This document shows positions 23,795 through 35,920 of a DNA stretch of 64,000 bases, piece after piece. Position 1 is the first letter of the stretch, and each line of letters begins with the position of its first letter. The notes below the pieces were generated by a model. That model saw only the letters and a program-made list of their open reading frames with translations. It was not told the origin of the DNA and did not search any database. Both the position numbers and the translations under genes were made by a program. The stretch comes from Coprinellus micaceus (Eukaryota; Basidiomycota; Agaricomycetes; Agaricales; Psathyrellaceae): NCBI GenBank assembly GCA_951394405.1, contig OX596341.1, positions 1,612,001 to 1,676,000 on the forward strand, written 5' to 3'.

Positions 23795-26700
23795 CTACGA
23801 ATCCCTGACCTTCTTCTTGTGTGCCCTCTTTCCCCCAATCGAGCCACCCACCAGCGTCTGTGTATAGTCCAGCATGCGTTGATCCGCTTTGCTGGGGCTA
23901 GAAGGTGCTGGCTCCTTCTTTGTGCTCTGCCTGGTACTACGGGCATCCCGTGTTTTGGTGGCCTTCGACGTCCTCGTAGTCTTACCATCTCGAACCTTGT
24001 CAGCGCCCTTCTTCGATCCACTCCCCCCCTTGTCAAACTGCGACCTGCCATCGTCATCTGATCCAGGATCTTCTGCTCTGGCTTTAACCTTCCTCGATGA
24101 ACGCTCCCCAGAGCGCTGTGTATCTGGCAGAGGCTCTTCCCCATCATCCGGTTCAAAGTCCCTCATTCTGCCCTTACCCTTCCTCGATGACCCCGCTCTT
24201 GGTTTCTCCCTGGAACCCCCCGCCTTGTCGTCGTTCCCTTTGGACTTCCCCTCCTCCGAGTCCCTCAATGCTCTCTCGCCTCTGCGCACGTCAATATTCT
24301 CCTCTCGTTCACCCTCCGGCTTCTCCTTTGCCCTCGTCCGCTTCAATCCTCGTGGTGTTGCCGATTCCCTCTCTCCATCCTCGCCTTCGTCAACATCAAT
24401 CTCCATGTCCCCGGCCAACGCAAGCGTTCGAGACTCCGAAGAAGTAGATGGCTTGCTGGGAGAAGTGTCGATGTGGAATCTCTGGAGGGAGTCTGCGAGA
24501 TTGCGCGAAGGCGTCTGGACGAGCTGTAGGGCAAGGAGCTGGGCCAACGCTTGCTGTTGCCCATGGCCCCCTTGGATGACGGGCTGTAACACATGTGAGG
24601 GTTGTGGCTGGAGCAGGGAGGCAATGTGCGAGAGAAGGAGCCCGTTCAAATCCACCGTAGGTGCAGCGGTTGGAACCGCTGGGATCTGCGGGGGTAATGT
24701 GGGCGCGGAGGTGGGAATTGCTGGTATTTGTGGGGGGAGAGGGGCTGATATCGAGCCCACGCTGTTTGGGAGATGAGGTGCCAATGTTGGATGGGGTCGA
24801 GGAGCTGATACTGCGAATGGCTGCGGCGGAAGCATGGGGGTCAAGGAGGGTTCGTGAGGCACGAAGTCGGGCAAGTGTCCTCGTGGTGGCTGGGTGTCGC
24901 CATGAGGGGTGAAAAGGCCGCTGAGGTCGTTTGACCCTGCCAGCGAGACGAGTGTCGAGTTGACGTGGTGACTTTGGTCAGGTGTTTGTGGCAGAGGTAG
25001 GGCTGAGTTGTGTCTGCGGTCCGGTGTTCGTGGCAGAGAGGGTGAGCGATACTCGGGGGTGTCTTCCTTGATACGTTTCGATTTTTGGGGCGTCTTCCTG
25101 GCTCGGGGCTTCAATTTGGAGGGTTTGGGAGGGGTCTCTTCATCCTCGGACGAAGAATCTATGTCCGAATCGACCCTCGGACGCTTGCGGGAGTCCTTCG
25201 GCCTGGGCGTCTTCTCGTTGTGTTCGGCGGCTGAGTCCTCGGACGAATCGACTTCGTCCGAGGATGAAGACTGCGCAGAGCTCGAATCCATGGAGGCGGA
25301 CGACTTATTCTTACCCGACGCAGCTCCCTTCTTCCTTGGAACTGGCTTCCGCTTCAGAGATGCCTGTTTCTTTCTCTTTACGTCGTTTCCCTCATCCGAG
25401 GATTCGTCGCTCTCCTGAATATCTCCTGGGCCCTTGTTTATGTTGCGTCCACTGCGTCGTGGAGGCTTTCCCGCTTCCTCGCCGGTCTTCCTTCGCGGAA
25501 ACGCAGGCTGCACGTTTCCTGCAGAGTCCATGTAACTGTGGAACTCAAGTGCGGGCAAGTCTTTCTGTTGACGGTCCCACCAATGCTGGACAAACCCAGC
25601 AGTACGCGCCTTTTTCAACCCCGAGGGGTCGCAAATATGAATCTCCCCTGCTGGAAAACACTCCCTCTTGATGAACCTAAATGGGTCTCGTTCAATAGCC
25701 CCCCAGTGGCAGCAGTTTTCTTCGCTTGGCTTATATTTTTCGATGGGCCTCCCCATCGCAAGTGCTGTTCCACCATTAACTCATGTACCTAGAGGACAAG
25801 ACGCGAAACTTACCATTTGCATGCGATACAACACAGCGTACAACCTTTTGCAGATACTTGAAGGGCGGGTCAGTCTTGGGGAAGGTCTTCTCATTGGGAT
25901 CGGGGATGATGATTTCTCCAAATTCGTTGAAGGGGAGGTGTAGGAGGTCTCCAGCGTCCCCAGAGATCACCTCCGAGCTGGCGGCGTTGCTCCCCTCGTC
26001 TCGAGTAAACTGGAGCCAACGGTTCCATACCCCAGACCGGATGATGGCCGGGCGAGCAATTTCTCGGAAGTTCTGGTTCGACCCGTATAGCCTCTTGCCG
26101 AAATCGTGTTGGGCTAACCGATCAACGTGTTGAAAAGAGGACTCAGGGGAGGACAACGAACTTAAAGGCTCCTCACTCACCCCGTATTACTTGATTTTTG
26201 GTGTTCTTATAAGAAACAAAGAAATACATTTTGACACCCATCTGCTTGAACATATGCTCGGCAATTGAGAAGAGCAAGCGCCCAAGGTCCTTCTCCGCAC
26301 GTCTGGGAACGAATGAGGTAAGCAATTCCCGGCCGAAATGTCACATCAAATTGTACTGCAGTGGGTTGAACTTGAACGTACTCTTGCTTCACGTCCTCAG
26401 TTGGGCCCTGGACGCGCCACTCCAATGCCTTCCTCTCGTACTCTGCCTTCTCCTCATCGCTTAGCTTGTTATACTCTTTCGTAATCGCCAGTTGAAAGAA
26501 GTCGAAGGGCTTGACTGCCTTCCCATTCATCTTGATCTCACCCTCGGGCGAAGCGCCTTCCTGGTCCACCGCGTCTAAGTCCTCCCTTTCGTCGTCCGAC
26601 TCCTCCACCTCAGGGAGAGGCCTATTCGTGGCCTTGCAGTACATTTTCCTTTGCGCCTTCTTGATGGTCAGGGGGTTCTCTTTGTAAAAGACTTGGCGGG

Positions 26701-27208
26701 CGCTATATGGGTGGAAGAAGGTCGGGACGTTCTCCCTCACACGGCACCGTTGGCTGAACCAGTACTGCACGTTCTTGGGGAGAATGTCAAAGGCATGTAA
26801 TGTTCTGAATAGGTGGTGCCGCCATACCTCCAGAACTCTGGCCCTCTTCGCCTTGTCCAACTCCGCGCCACTGTCTAGGATCTGCTTGATGAATTTGTCG
26901 CTGAGGGTGCGGGTGATATGGCTCTTCTGCTTTCGCAAGGAGAACGTATACTCGGGAACCATTGCGTTCATGTCGGAAAGTTGTTCGGAGGTGAAGCGGG
27001 CATCCAAGGAGTGGTCTTGAACCAGAAGCTCCTGCTCAGCAGTGATTATGGCGTCGGTGATGGATTCGCCGGGTGGATTGGCTTTGGGTGGTTGGCTAGA
27101 AGAGGAGGGTTGTCCTGCCGCCGCTGTCGCATTTTGGAGAGACAAGGATTGGCCGTCCTTTGCGGGATGGGGCTCTGGAGCTTGAGGAGATGTAGGGAGG
27201 GCGGACAT
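23795..27208 (-). CDS. Large nuclear-type unknown protein of the KDZ element
   Basis: The start is the ATG at 27208 (MSALPTSPQAPEPHP). Exon 1 is 26382-27208, exon 2 is 26181-26302, exon 3 runs from about 26116 to 25805, and the long exon 4 ends at 23795; phases agree. About residues 170-270 resemble the end of an HMG box (FDFFQLAITKEYNKLSDEEK followed by AEYERKALEW). Exons 2-3 form a conserved globular part (MFKQMGVKMYFFVSYKN; AIIRSGVWNRWLQF). The remaining 600 residues are disordered Ser/Lys/Pro-rich sequence with nuclear-localisation-like basic runs (KRKKQASLKRKPVPRKK). It is probably chromatin-associated. Such large companion proteins are seen beside KDZ transposases; the role is unknown. 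It is divergent from the transposase gene. Confidence 0.7.
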
Positions 27209-27324
27209 GGTCGCTTTGAACAAGGGGGTATATTACCCGGTGATGGCAAAAATCACTTTCTGCCAAACCTTCCGATTCCATCACACCCTCGCCTTTCCTT
27301 CCCCTCTTTTTGCTCGATTCACGC

Positions 27325-30300
27325 ATGGGACTGCGGCGTTTGCGCCGACCAAACATCTCTAACACTCACGATGGCGACGAAGACAACATCGAGGTTGAAT
27401 TTATTGAATCAACTTCAGGAAGAGGCTCGAAGATCAAGATCAAGCCTGTCCCCGTCTCGTCACTTCAAGCGACACCTGACACACCCAGAAAGAGAAAGCG
27501 AGGCGATGCTGAACCCGAGAATGGCGTAGTCGCGTCCGACGAACTCCCCACATTGAGCGTGCCTCACTTTGCCTACGATGACCATGCCCCGCTCAGCCCT
27601 TCGAGACAAGATGGCGACGCGTCGGATGACGATAACGGACCACCTCCCGTGTTCATGGAAGGTATTACACAGTCGCACACCGGAAAAACAAGCCAAGGAC
27701 GGGTAAGCAACGACGCATCACTACACTCTCACTTTTCACGGTTCTCATCCAGACAACATCCAGACAACACACGAATACATGGACGCCTGGGCTCGGGATC
27801 ATTCTGAGTCATATCTGGCGGCTCTCCTGGAGAGGGAGGGTCGATGCGCGTCCTCCTGCGAGAGCTGCGGATTTGGAGATGCGGAGATGCGATGTTTGGA
27901 TTGCATCTCCACCCCGCGACTCTGTCGTGACTGCTGCCGCCTTGAGCACCGGAGGAGCCCCCTCCATCGGATCGAAACCTGGGTCAAGAATCGTTGGCAG
28001 CCTTCTTGGATGTGGCAGGTGGGGGCGGTGATCTGTCTGGGCCATGGGCTATCACCGTGCCCCTACTACAAGAAGAGCCGGGAAGACATTGAAGCAATGG
28101 TCATCCGTATGACGGCCCAAGACTTGGAGGAAGAGCGGACCTTTCCAGACGACCCCACATATGGTGCGAGACCAACCACTGGCCAGCTAGGCGGAGCATG
28201 CATGATGACAGTCGTCCACACGAATGGGTTTCACGAAGTACCCGTGTTTCAATGTTTTTGTTCCGGTGCACCTTCTTTCGACATTCAACTTGTCAAGTCT
28301 AATCTTTATCCGGCAACCTCGGCCGAACCTCAAACAGTCTTCACGTTTGAGCTCTTGAAGCATCTCCACCTGAGCATCGTTGACTCGCAGGTGTCCGTAG
28401 AGCACTATTGTGCCCTCCTCCGCCGGTTAAGTAATTACGTTTTCCCCTCTCAATCAAAGGTACGTTCTTCCTTAACATGTTTCGAGGACTTCTCTGAAAT
28501 ACAACTGAACTTTGAAGGAGCGGCAGAGGGAGATCACTCGGGTGTGGCAGCAGTACAACTACCTCGTAACACTGAAAAGGCACGGAATGGGAATCGTCTC
28601 CCTGAGAATCTCGCCTCCTGGAAAGGGCGAGCTAGCGTTATTCTGCGCGGTATGTCCTCAACCAGGTGTGAATATTCCAGACAACTGGAGGGATCTCGAT
28701 GATCCGTGAGTTGACTAGGTCGAATATTACTGACGACGAAACTTACAATGTCTAGATGGCGTTTCTGGAGGTTCTTGACGGCCGACGGAAACTTTGTACT
28801 GGATCATCTCATGGTGAATGATCCAGACAACGCGGTTTGGCTGATGAACGGGGCTGGCTACTTTGCAGAGCGGACAAGGTTCAACAGTTTCATAGGAGAT
28901 GGAAAAGAGGGGAAAGATGTCAGCGTTCTTCGACGATCATGGTGCCTGGGACTGACGGAAATTACAGACTCTAACCTGCAACCAATTGCGAGCCATAACA
29001 GATAAGAATAAGGGTAAAAAAGGGTTCGATTCCACAGGCATTCTTGCCTGTGCATGCACTAGGCATGGATGCTTCGCACCAGGATCGGTGGTCGACATGC
29101 AAAAAGGCGAAAGGTAGGGCCCGCACTGAGCTTCGGCCGGGGAGAAAGGTTAACATCCCTCGTCCGACAGGTACGCGTACACAGGAGCGCCTTCCGACTC
29201 CAAGCCTAACTTGATAAACAGGCAAAAAAATGGCGACTACTCACTCGCCCAGGCGTATGAAACGACGGGCGCCGCCTTGCTTCTGGGTCTCATGTTCGCG
29301 TACGACGTGAATTGCCAGTACTGCGTCAAGTTTCGCGCGCGCTTCCAAGACCCCGTCTTGAAAGAGTCGATTCCATCAGAGGCAGTAATTGTGTTCCTCA
29401 TAGGCCTCTTCCATGTCCATGGCCACAAAGAGGATTGCCTCGCTCGCTTTGCCCCTACGTTTACCCCAGGCGCTGGTGTAGTTGCAGGCGAAATCCTAGA
29501 GTCTCTCTGGTCTACCCTCATTGGCGTTGCCAACAGTACCCGCAACATGACGGCAGCTCATCGCGTTGCGGTCCTTGATGCGTGCATGGCCGACAGCAAT
29601 TGGAAGAAGCTGTTGAACATGGGCACGTCTCATCTTTATGCGAAGGGCGCCAGATCTCTTACCCGTTTGTCCCCAGTGGCCTATCTCCTCAAGCAGTACG
29701 CAGATGCAAAAAAAGGTATCGTTATTGCAGAGAAAGACTTCGCGCTGGTCGACAAGAACTGCTCGGCCGAGCAAAGAACGCAGTGGGAGGCGGTGATGGA
29801 GGACGCCCACGCAAAACGAGTGGCTGGAGATGTCACCGCGATGGACATATATAAAACAGAATCCTATGAAGGTGAGTTCGTTCGTAAGCCCTGTCTTGTC
29901 GATCTTGATGAGCGGAACTGACGTACTCCCCCCCGATTCAGCCGAAGGACAACAAGAAGCTCAAGTCCAGCTTATGAAACAAGAACGCAAGACGAAAACT
30001 CGTCGAGGAGTGGCAGAATGGATTGCCAAAGGGATCCAGATTCAGTCAGAACAGTGCGTCCCAATTCCTCGTTAATTCCTCGATACTAATCCACAGCCCT
30101 CGGCCGAACAGGATTGACTTGCGCGGGTTTGTCAAAGGAATCGCCTCGGACGCAAAGCCTGGAGCTGCCGCCATAGAGGCTGAGCGTAAGCGTGCGTCTC
30201 TCTTGAAGAAGATAGAAGCATTCTACGAGAAGGGCACCGAGCTCTTCGACGGCCTCGACCTGGAAGAGCTCAGCGCGGATTCCACGAAGGACAGAAACCT

Positions 30301-31170
30301 CTGCGTCTGCGAGGATCCTGTCAATGAATGCAACTGTGAAGAGGAGCTTGGGAGAGGCGGCGATCAGGGCGATCAGGGCGAAGGTGAGGCCGAGGTGGAA
30401 GACATTCCAATCCCTCTCCCGTCTACAGCCTTAGAGCTCCCTCGGAGGTGGAAGCCAGAGGTTGGGAAGGAGGAGAGGCTCCGGGTTGCCCAAGCCCACG
30501 AAGCTTTAGAGAGCCTCCGCGGTCTCATTGCACACAAATCCTACCTTTACAGAGGGAACAAGAAGCTCGCCAGCAGGAAGAGAGGTCGAAAAACAATTTA
30601 CGGCCAGATCAACACGATTGAAACTGCGATGCGACTGCAGTGTAACCGCTACGACCTCGCACGAGGGGCGCTTATCCGCCTCAAGGCTCTGGAAAGGTAC
30701 CCCGAATTGGAGGAGCTCACCAACCAAGACACAAGAGCTGTGATAACCATTTGGAACCCCAACGCGCGGGGGCAGAGGGACAGCCAACTTACCTGGATCT
30801 GGAAGATTCATGTCCCTTCCTCCGACCCGAATGCTGCGGATAAGTACGTACAAGACTGTGAGTTATAGCCCCTCTCTACGAAATTACTGTCCTTACCATA
30901 CAGCCAGTATACCGCGTGAATTGGATTCGTGCTCGCTCTCGAGTGGACCGCTGGAAAGAAGAAGTGAAGATGCTCGAGTCCGAGATGGACTGGTTCGTCC
31001 GGTTTTGCAAGCATCGCCATGTCCGAGCAACAGGCTGGGCTTTAAACGGGGTCACTGCGGGACACTCTGCGTATGCATACCGCCAGGCGAACATGTGGTA
31101 TCGCCTTGGGCGCTACGCCGCGCGAGAGTTTGAGAAAAAGGGCGGGGTCATTGTCGATGCGGTATTCTGA
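27325..31170 (+). CDS. KDZ (Kyakuja-Dileera-Zisupton) transposase with CxC2 domain
   Basis: Nine exons give 1118 aa: 27325-27702, 27764-28459, 28518-28705, 28756-28918, 28968-29113, 29222-29871, 29942-30053, 30097-30857 and 30908-31170. The N-terminal domain has the CxC2 cysteine cluster (CESCGFGDAEMRCLDC, CRDCCRLEHRRSPLHRI). The core shows LALFCAVCPQPGVNIPDNW, DGNFVLDHL, GILACACTRHGCFAPGSVVD, the YDVNCQY block, HVHGHKEDC and GEILESLWS, all KDZ hallmarks with the acidic residues of an RNase-H-like fold. The C-terminus is a coiled coil. No stop or frameshift is found, so the enzyme could be active. It catalyses cut-and-paste movement of the 21-kb element. Confidence 0.92.
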
Positions 31171-31280
31171 CTTCGCGTGTCGTCTACCCTGACGCTGGGG
31201 TTAGCTAAGTTGGAATCATATTATTTTGGTGCCGCGCGCCTTCTCCTTCTTGCCTCTTCCTCCTTCGTGGGTCTCCTCCA

Positions 31281-32022
31281 ATGCCTGTAAACCTCGCCGT
31301 CATGCGAAGCCTTCGCCAGCTGGACGTCGACTCCTATCGATCCCTGGTCTTATACATTGCCAGCCGGTGTCGGGCCTGGGCAACTAAGTTTAAGGAGATA
31401 ATGGGGAAGCTTTCTTCGAGGGAGATGGCTTTGTTCTTGTCCCTGGTCGAGGTGGAGCTGGTGCGCCGCGTTTCCGTGTACCCCTTGAACAACACAATCT
31501 AATCATATTGTCTTGGGCTGTCAGAATTGTATTACCTTTCTGGTCGGTCTGGGGCATCTATACCATGCCGGAAACATCCATCCACCTATAGTCATTCGGA
31601 AGCTCGTCAACCTGCACTCCTTCGGACAATTAGAAGACGTCACGGCGATAGCGGACGTCGTCGCCGACGATCCTGACTACGACTACGACCTACTCCCGAA
31701 GTACGAAGCCTGTTGGTGGTCGCCCTTTCCGAACGGCGCGAAGCTCGAACCGGTCGTCCCAGAAGTGCTCTTTGAATGCTGGAACAGGCAAGGAACAGCC
31801 TTGAAGCCCCGCAAAAACAAGCAGACACCCGATTATCTCGACCTCCTTCCTCTCTCCCGCCAGGATCTTCACTCCGCCTTCAGAACGTCCGAACAGCTTG
31901 TCCAGGAGGCAAGTATGGAGTCGATAGAAACTTTGAAGCACATCCGAGCGCTCGATACAAGCATTGTATTCGTTGAAGAATTGATGCACAAGCTAGATAT
32001 CATGGAGGACGTCGATCGGTGA
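31281..32022 (+). CDS. Unknown protein downstream of the KDZ transposase
   Basis: The start is the ATG at 31281 (MPVNLAVMRSLRQLDVDSY). A GTGCGC donor near 31463 and a CAG acceptor at about 31533 join it to an exon with HLYHAGNIHPPIVIRKLVNL and YEACWWSPFPNGAKL, to a TGA at 32022. The product is about 220 aa, helical with an acidic segment. There is no recognised domain. It may continue by splicing into the stretch that ends at 32881. Confidence 0.45.
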
Positions 32023-32242
32023 CGGGTTGGATTGCATTTCTGTGAGCGTTCCCTCCATCCCTTTCATCTCCCGCCCTTACCCCGTACTCTAGGTGCTTCT
32101 GGGCGTCTCATGGGTGGCATGTACTTTCCCACGAAGAGACTATCGCTTAATAGTTCCATCTCTTCGTCAGCCTAATGCAAAACTTCTTCGACCCTGACCC
32201 CTTCCGAGTTCCTTTCCTGATATCTCGTTTGCCCCTACCAAG

Positions 32243-32881
32243 GTGATGCGACACCTCCTGAAATGGGAATGGCGAGCCCTTGGCTGCTACGCCTACTGGC
32301 GACGTCGCTGCTTTCTGGAGTGCATGGCTGGAGGGCACCGCGTTCGACCAAGAAACCAGCACACTATTGACATGTTCATGGCGGAAATGGTGAGCCATGG
32401 TCGCTCTTCTCTTAGCCCTTCTATCTAAATAGAATTCAAGGAGGCCTCAACTGTTCTTCAAGGCTATCAGCTCTGCGTTGGCATTGGGCAGGAGTTCGAA
32501 GGGCTCAACTGGGCGGCGGTGTGCCTCGGCCGAGGGGACAGCGATGCGGACCTCTGGAGGGCCTTGTGCACAGGGGAATTTCTCGAGGACTTACCCCAAG
32601 CGAAGCTCCCATACCACTTCCCCATCCAACCTTGGTGGACTTTAGGACGCCCTTTGCCAACAGCCGGTTCCGTGTTCAACGACTTTTTAAGCACTTGGGG
32701 CAATCTCCTGGAACTCGCCACCCCCCCACCATCTCTCTCGTCTGGGGCGAAGCTTTCTAGGTGCCTTGGGGAATTTCTGAAGGAGACTGAAAGGGAGATC
32801 GTCGTAATTGAAGAAGTATTGCTACATTACAGTAAGGGAGCAGAGAAAGTGAACGAGTGGGTTGAGAGATTAAATAAATAA
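32243..32881 (+). CDS. Possible gene or 3' exons of the preceding gene
   Basis: Two coding-looking pieces occur: one starting with an ATG at 32243 (MRHLLKWEWRALGCYAYW), and one open to a stop at 32881 containing WAAVCLGRGDSDADLWRALC and PYHFPIQPWWTLGRPLP. The second looks like real protein (Trp-rich, balanced composition), but the joining splice is not clear. It converges on the TET/JBP gene with only 8 bases between the stops. Confidence 0.35.
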
Positions 32882-32889
32882 AACAGTAG

Positions 32890-34565
32890 TTAGTTCCAGA
32901 TGTCCTTGTCATCGACCTTCGGCACCTGGGAGTAATACGTCGACTGAAGGTAGTTGAAGGTAGGCGGATAATGTTCCTCGTAATCACTCCCCAATGCCCC
33001 CCGTCCGACGTTCGGCCTAAAGAAACTGGCGAGACAAAGGCGTTCGCCTTCTGTCCGGCTCGCAGAATGTTGAAAGAGGTACCCCGGTAATATGAAGGCG
33101 GTCCCGGGGTTGTAGACGTACTGACCGCCGAGCAAAGAGACATCCAGGCGACCGTTTGTATACGATCCAAACGTCGAAAGAAGGTCGAGGCAGAATTTGC
33201 CTCCTTTCGTGTCTCGGTGGGGCTTTGACTCGCGATTGGAGACCATGGCGAAGCCGCTGAACGGGGTTGCCCAATCCTGGAATATCTCCATGGTGGCCTT
33301 GGGGTCCGACGTCTTTTTGGGGTCTTGAAGTAGCTCGAGGAACACTGAGACCCCCTGCTCGTAGGCTTGAGGATGGACGAGCGCCAGGAGACAGCCCATG
33401 AGGCAGTTGACAGTGCGCAGACGGTGCAGCATGTCCTTCCCGGCCTGCTGCTTCAGGGTTGCGGACGGCCCAGGCTTCGAGTTGAGGTGCTGGACAAGGG
33501 GAAGACGAGATATCATGAGCGGAGACGATGAATGGAATACACTGCGACGTACATTGAAGCCACGGTTGTACCAACTAACGCTGAAATTCGCGGTTCCAGG
33601 GGCCATGAGACACTTCTCCGGGTTGGCGAAATTCTGCTCTGCATCCCTCCAATTTTCCCCGCCGATACTCAAAACCCTCTCCCCATACTTCTGGACCACG
33701 CTAGATACCTGCGCCTAGTATCCGTGAGAGATAGCTCGATACAAATGAGATCCGTGTACGTACAGAGCGACGGAGAGCGAAGGCATTAGGAATATACCAG
33801 CCAACCACTCGATCCTCCTTGTCGATGTAAACCGTTGGAACATCGATCAGGCGGAGGGATCCGTCCGGGTTACGCTGGTGAGGGGGAGTGAACCTCTCGA
33901 GGAGAAGTTTGTCTCGGGGCTGCGATCCACCCGACTTGAGGAGATTGGCAACCTCGGCAATGCTGAAATCCAGCCGCACTGTGAGTAGAAGACATGTAAG
34001 CTTCACCCATAGCCGTGAAAAGAGGATACTCACCTCGGTTGTTCCACGCGCGAAGGACCGCGTCGGTCAGCATCTCGACCTCCGCACGTAGGTCGATAGG
34101 GATCCGAGAACCTTCGTGTGTGCCTGCCGTTGGGTCCATGGCGAGCCTCCCCGCCTTTGCTCGGAAAATACTCACGGCGTATTGAACGTAAATGACCATG
34201 CTCTTGAGTCCATACGGAAGCCCCGCAGGAGCACCTCGTAGGTCTATGTATTCACCGTCCGAGCTATCCTCCTCAACGTCTTCGTAGAAATCTGACTCCG
34301 AGCCCTCCCCATCCTTGCCTGGGGACCGAGGGAACGATGGGGGTGGTGATTTGTGTCCGCCTTGCACAGAGGGATTGTCTTTGTAGGAGTGGGGAGGGCC
34401 ACGGGGACGCTTGGGAGGTCCATCCCGCTTGGTGTCGTCGTTGGAAGCGGATGGGGAGGGTGGGCTGCGAGGGCGCTTGGGAGGAGGTCCGTCTTGCGCC
34501 GAGTTGCTTTTGGAAGCGGGGGGAGGAGAAGGGCCGTGGGGAACTTTGGGAGGGGGAGCTGACAT
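32890..34565 (-). CDS. TET/JBP-type 2OG-Fe(II) dioxygenase of the KDZ element
   Basis: Four exons encode 502 aa: 34034-34565, 33764-33978, 33553-33714 and 32890-33489. Residues 1-110 are a Pro/Ser/Lys-rich disordered tail; the rest is the catalytic domain. In the last exon the iron ligands are visible: His394 and Asp396 (KPHRDTKGG) and His444 (YLFQHSASRTEGERL), with Arg453 as probable 2-oxoglutarate contact. The block LLSTFGSYTNGRLDV lies between them, as in fungal TET/JBP proteins. These enzymes oxidise 5-methylcytosine in DNA. Lineage expansions carried by KDZ transposons are described in mushrooms. All residues needed for activity are present. The substrate is inferred from the family. Confidence 0.85.
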
Positions 34566-35320
34566 GGTGGGTGAGGAGAAGGGGTGAACGATAAAAAAAA
34601 CGCTTAAGTCTCTATCTAGACGCCAGTCTGCGCTGATCCGAGGGACGTGGCTGTGCAAATGACAACAGAATCCGTTGGCCCATGGATGTCCGCGTCTATA
34701 TTGGGCGAGTACCCAGCTAGTCCATCTTTGATGCCCGGGATAATCGGGTGAGCCCACGTCCGTTGGTCCATCAATGATGGCCCACTACATAAGTCTGGTT
34801 GCCATTACATGTGTGCAGGGCTGCTACAGGTGCTGGGTCGCGAAGCTTCAACCCACCTGGGTCAAGTATCAAAGGGTAAGCCACGCGCCGATCCTTGGAT
34901 GCCCCGGTACTGATCTTGCACTCTAGCGTTATATTGACCTTTTGTGGCGGTCTCGCAAGGCCGCGACCCAGACAGAGGCATATCTTCGGGGTGGGTTGAA
35001 GAAACAAGGATTTTGGTTGGATACTGACTGGCACTGCTTGTTTAGACCTCGTCAACGTTGTATTCTCCGTCATTCTAGAGGAGGATTCTACGTACGAGGA
35101 TAATGTGAAGGACCTCACGGCGTTCGGGAATGTAAGCCCCAGTTAGATTAACAGAGGCCCCGTTAATGAGCTCCTACCCCCTTCAGCGTCCCAATCCGGT
35201 CAAGGTGAAGGAACAAGACGACGACTTCACAAAGTTGCAGGCTGACGTAGCTGAGTTTGTTGACAAGTTCTCTACATTCGCTGAGGCGGAAGGGGCGAAT
35301 CTGTCCGCCCAAATTACAGC

Positions 35321-35628
35321 TAGTGATGGTCACGGGTAACCCGCGGGTAGCGGCGCAGCGACCCGTACCCGTACCCGTGGGAACCCTGACCCGCAACCCG
35401 GCGGGTTTCCCGCGTCGAACGAGCCCAAGAACACCCAAAACGGATCAGAAATGGTGGAGATATGAGTGAATTGAATAAATCACTCATAACCCGCCGAGTT
35501 TTCGTCCGTTTTGGACGTTCTTGAGCTCGTTTTAAACGCCACGGGTATGCGGACGTCTACCCGTACCCGTACCCGCGCATACCCGTCCCGAAAACCCGGC
35601 GGGTTTCCAATACCCTTGACCATCACTA
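35321..35628 (+). mobile_element. 308-bp hAT-like MITE, copy 2
   Basis: Identical by eye to the inverse of 12901-13208. The ends are TAGTGATGGTCA, flanked by ATTACAGC at 35313-35320 and 35629-35636. It lies inside a coding exon of the pore-former-like paralogue 2. Confidence 0.92.
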
Positions 35629-35920
35629 ATTACAGCTCTCACCAGCGAGGTCAACACGTTGAAGAAAGAGCTCGTTGAGTAAGGATTTCCTATCAATGTC
35701 CAAACCGACGTATTTGACTGATAGTTTACATTGCCAGCCTCACTAGACTTGTCGAACAAATGGGCATCGCGATAGGTGTTACCATTGGGGCTGGGACTGC
35801 TGGGGTCATCGCTGCTCTCATCGTCCTCGGGACTGCTACAGCTGGCACCGCGATCATTCCCATTTTAGTATGCCCTTCCACCATGGGGTCTTGGAACCTG
35901 CGCTAACGGTTATTTGTAGG

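Larger units (their letters stand above)
13571..34835. mobile_element. 21.3-kb KDZ-type DNA transposon with TET/JBP and Ulp1 genes
   Basis: The element splits a gene and is bounded by GGTCGCGA at 13563-13570 and 34836-34843. Its ends are 5'-CACTAGGC and, on the other side, a terminus whose inverse reads CAGCACCTG; both carry a nearby CTGC(A)CACATG, so the terminal repeats are short and imperfect. Subterminal inverted repeats lie at 13601-13645 and 34663-34780. An 8-bp duplication is known for Zisupton, a member of the KDZ group. Cargo: Ulp1-like protease, Zn-cluster/coiled-coil protein, unknown genes, KDZ transposase and TET/JBP dioxygenase. Association of KDZ transposons with TET/JBP genes in mushrooms is published knowledge. 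The copy looks complete. Confidence 0.88.

Noticed and set aside
23889..24776. Long plus-strand frame within the large unknown gene
   Set aside because: Antisense of a Ser/Lys/Pro-rich disordered exon; Ser/Leu-biased, no motif.
29015..29035. GGGTTCGATTCC resembling a tRNA T-loop
   Set aside because: It lies inside a transposase exon (codes KGFDSTG) and no cloverleaf can be formed around it.
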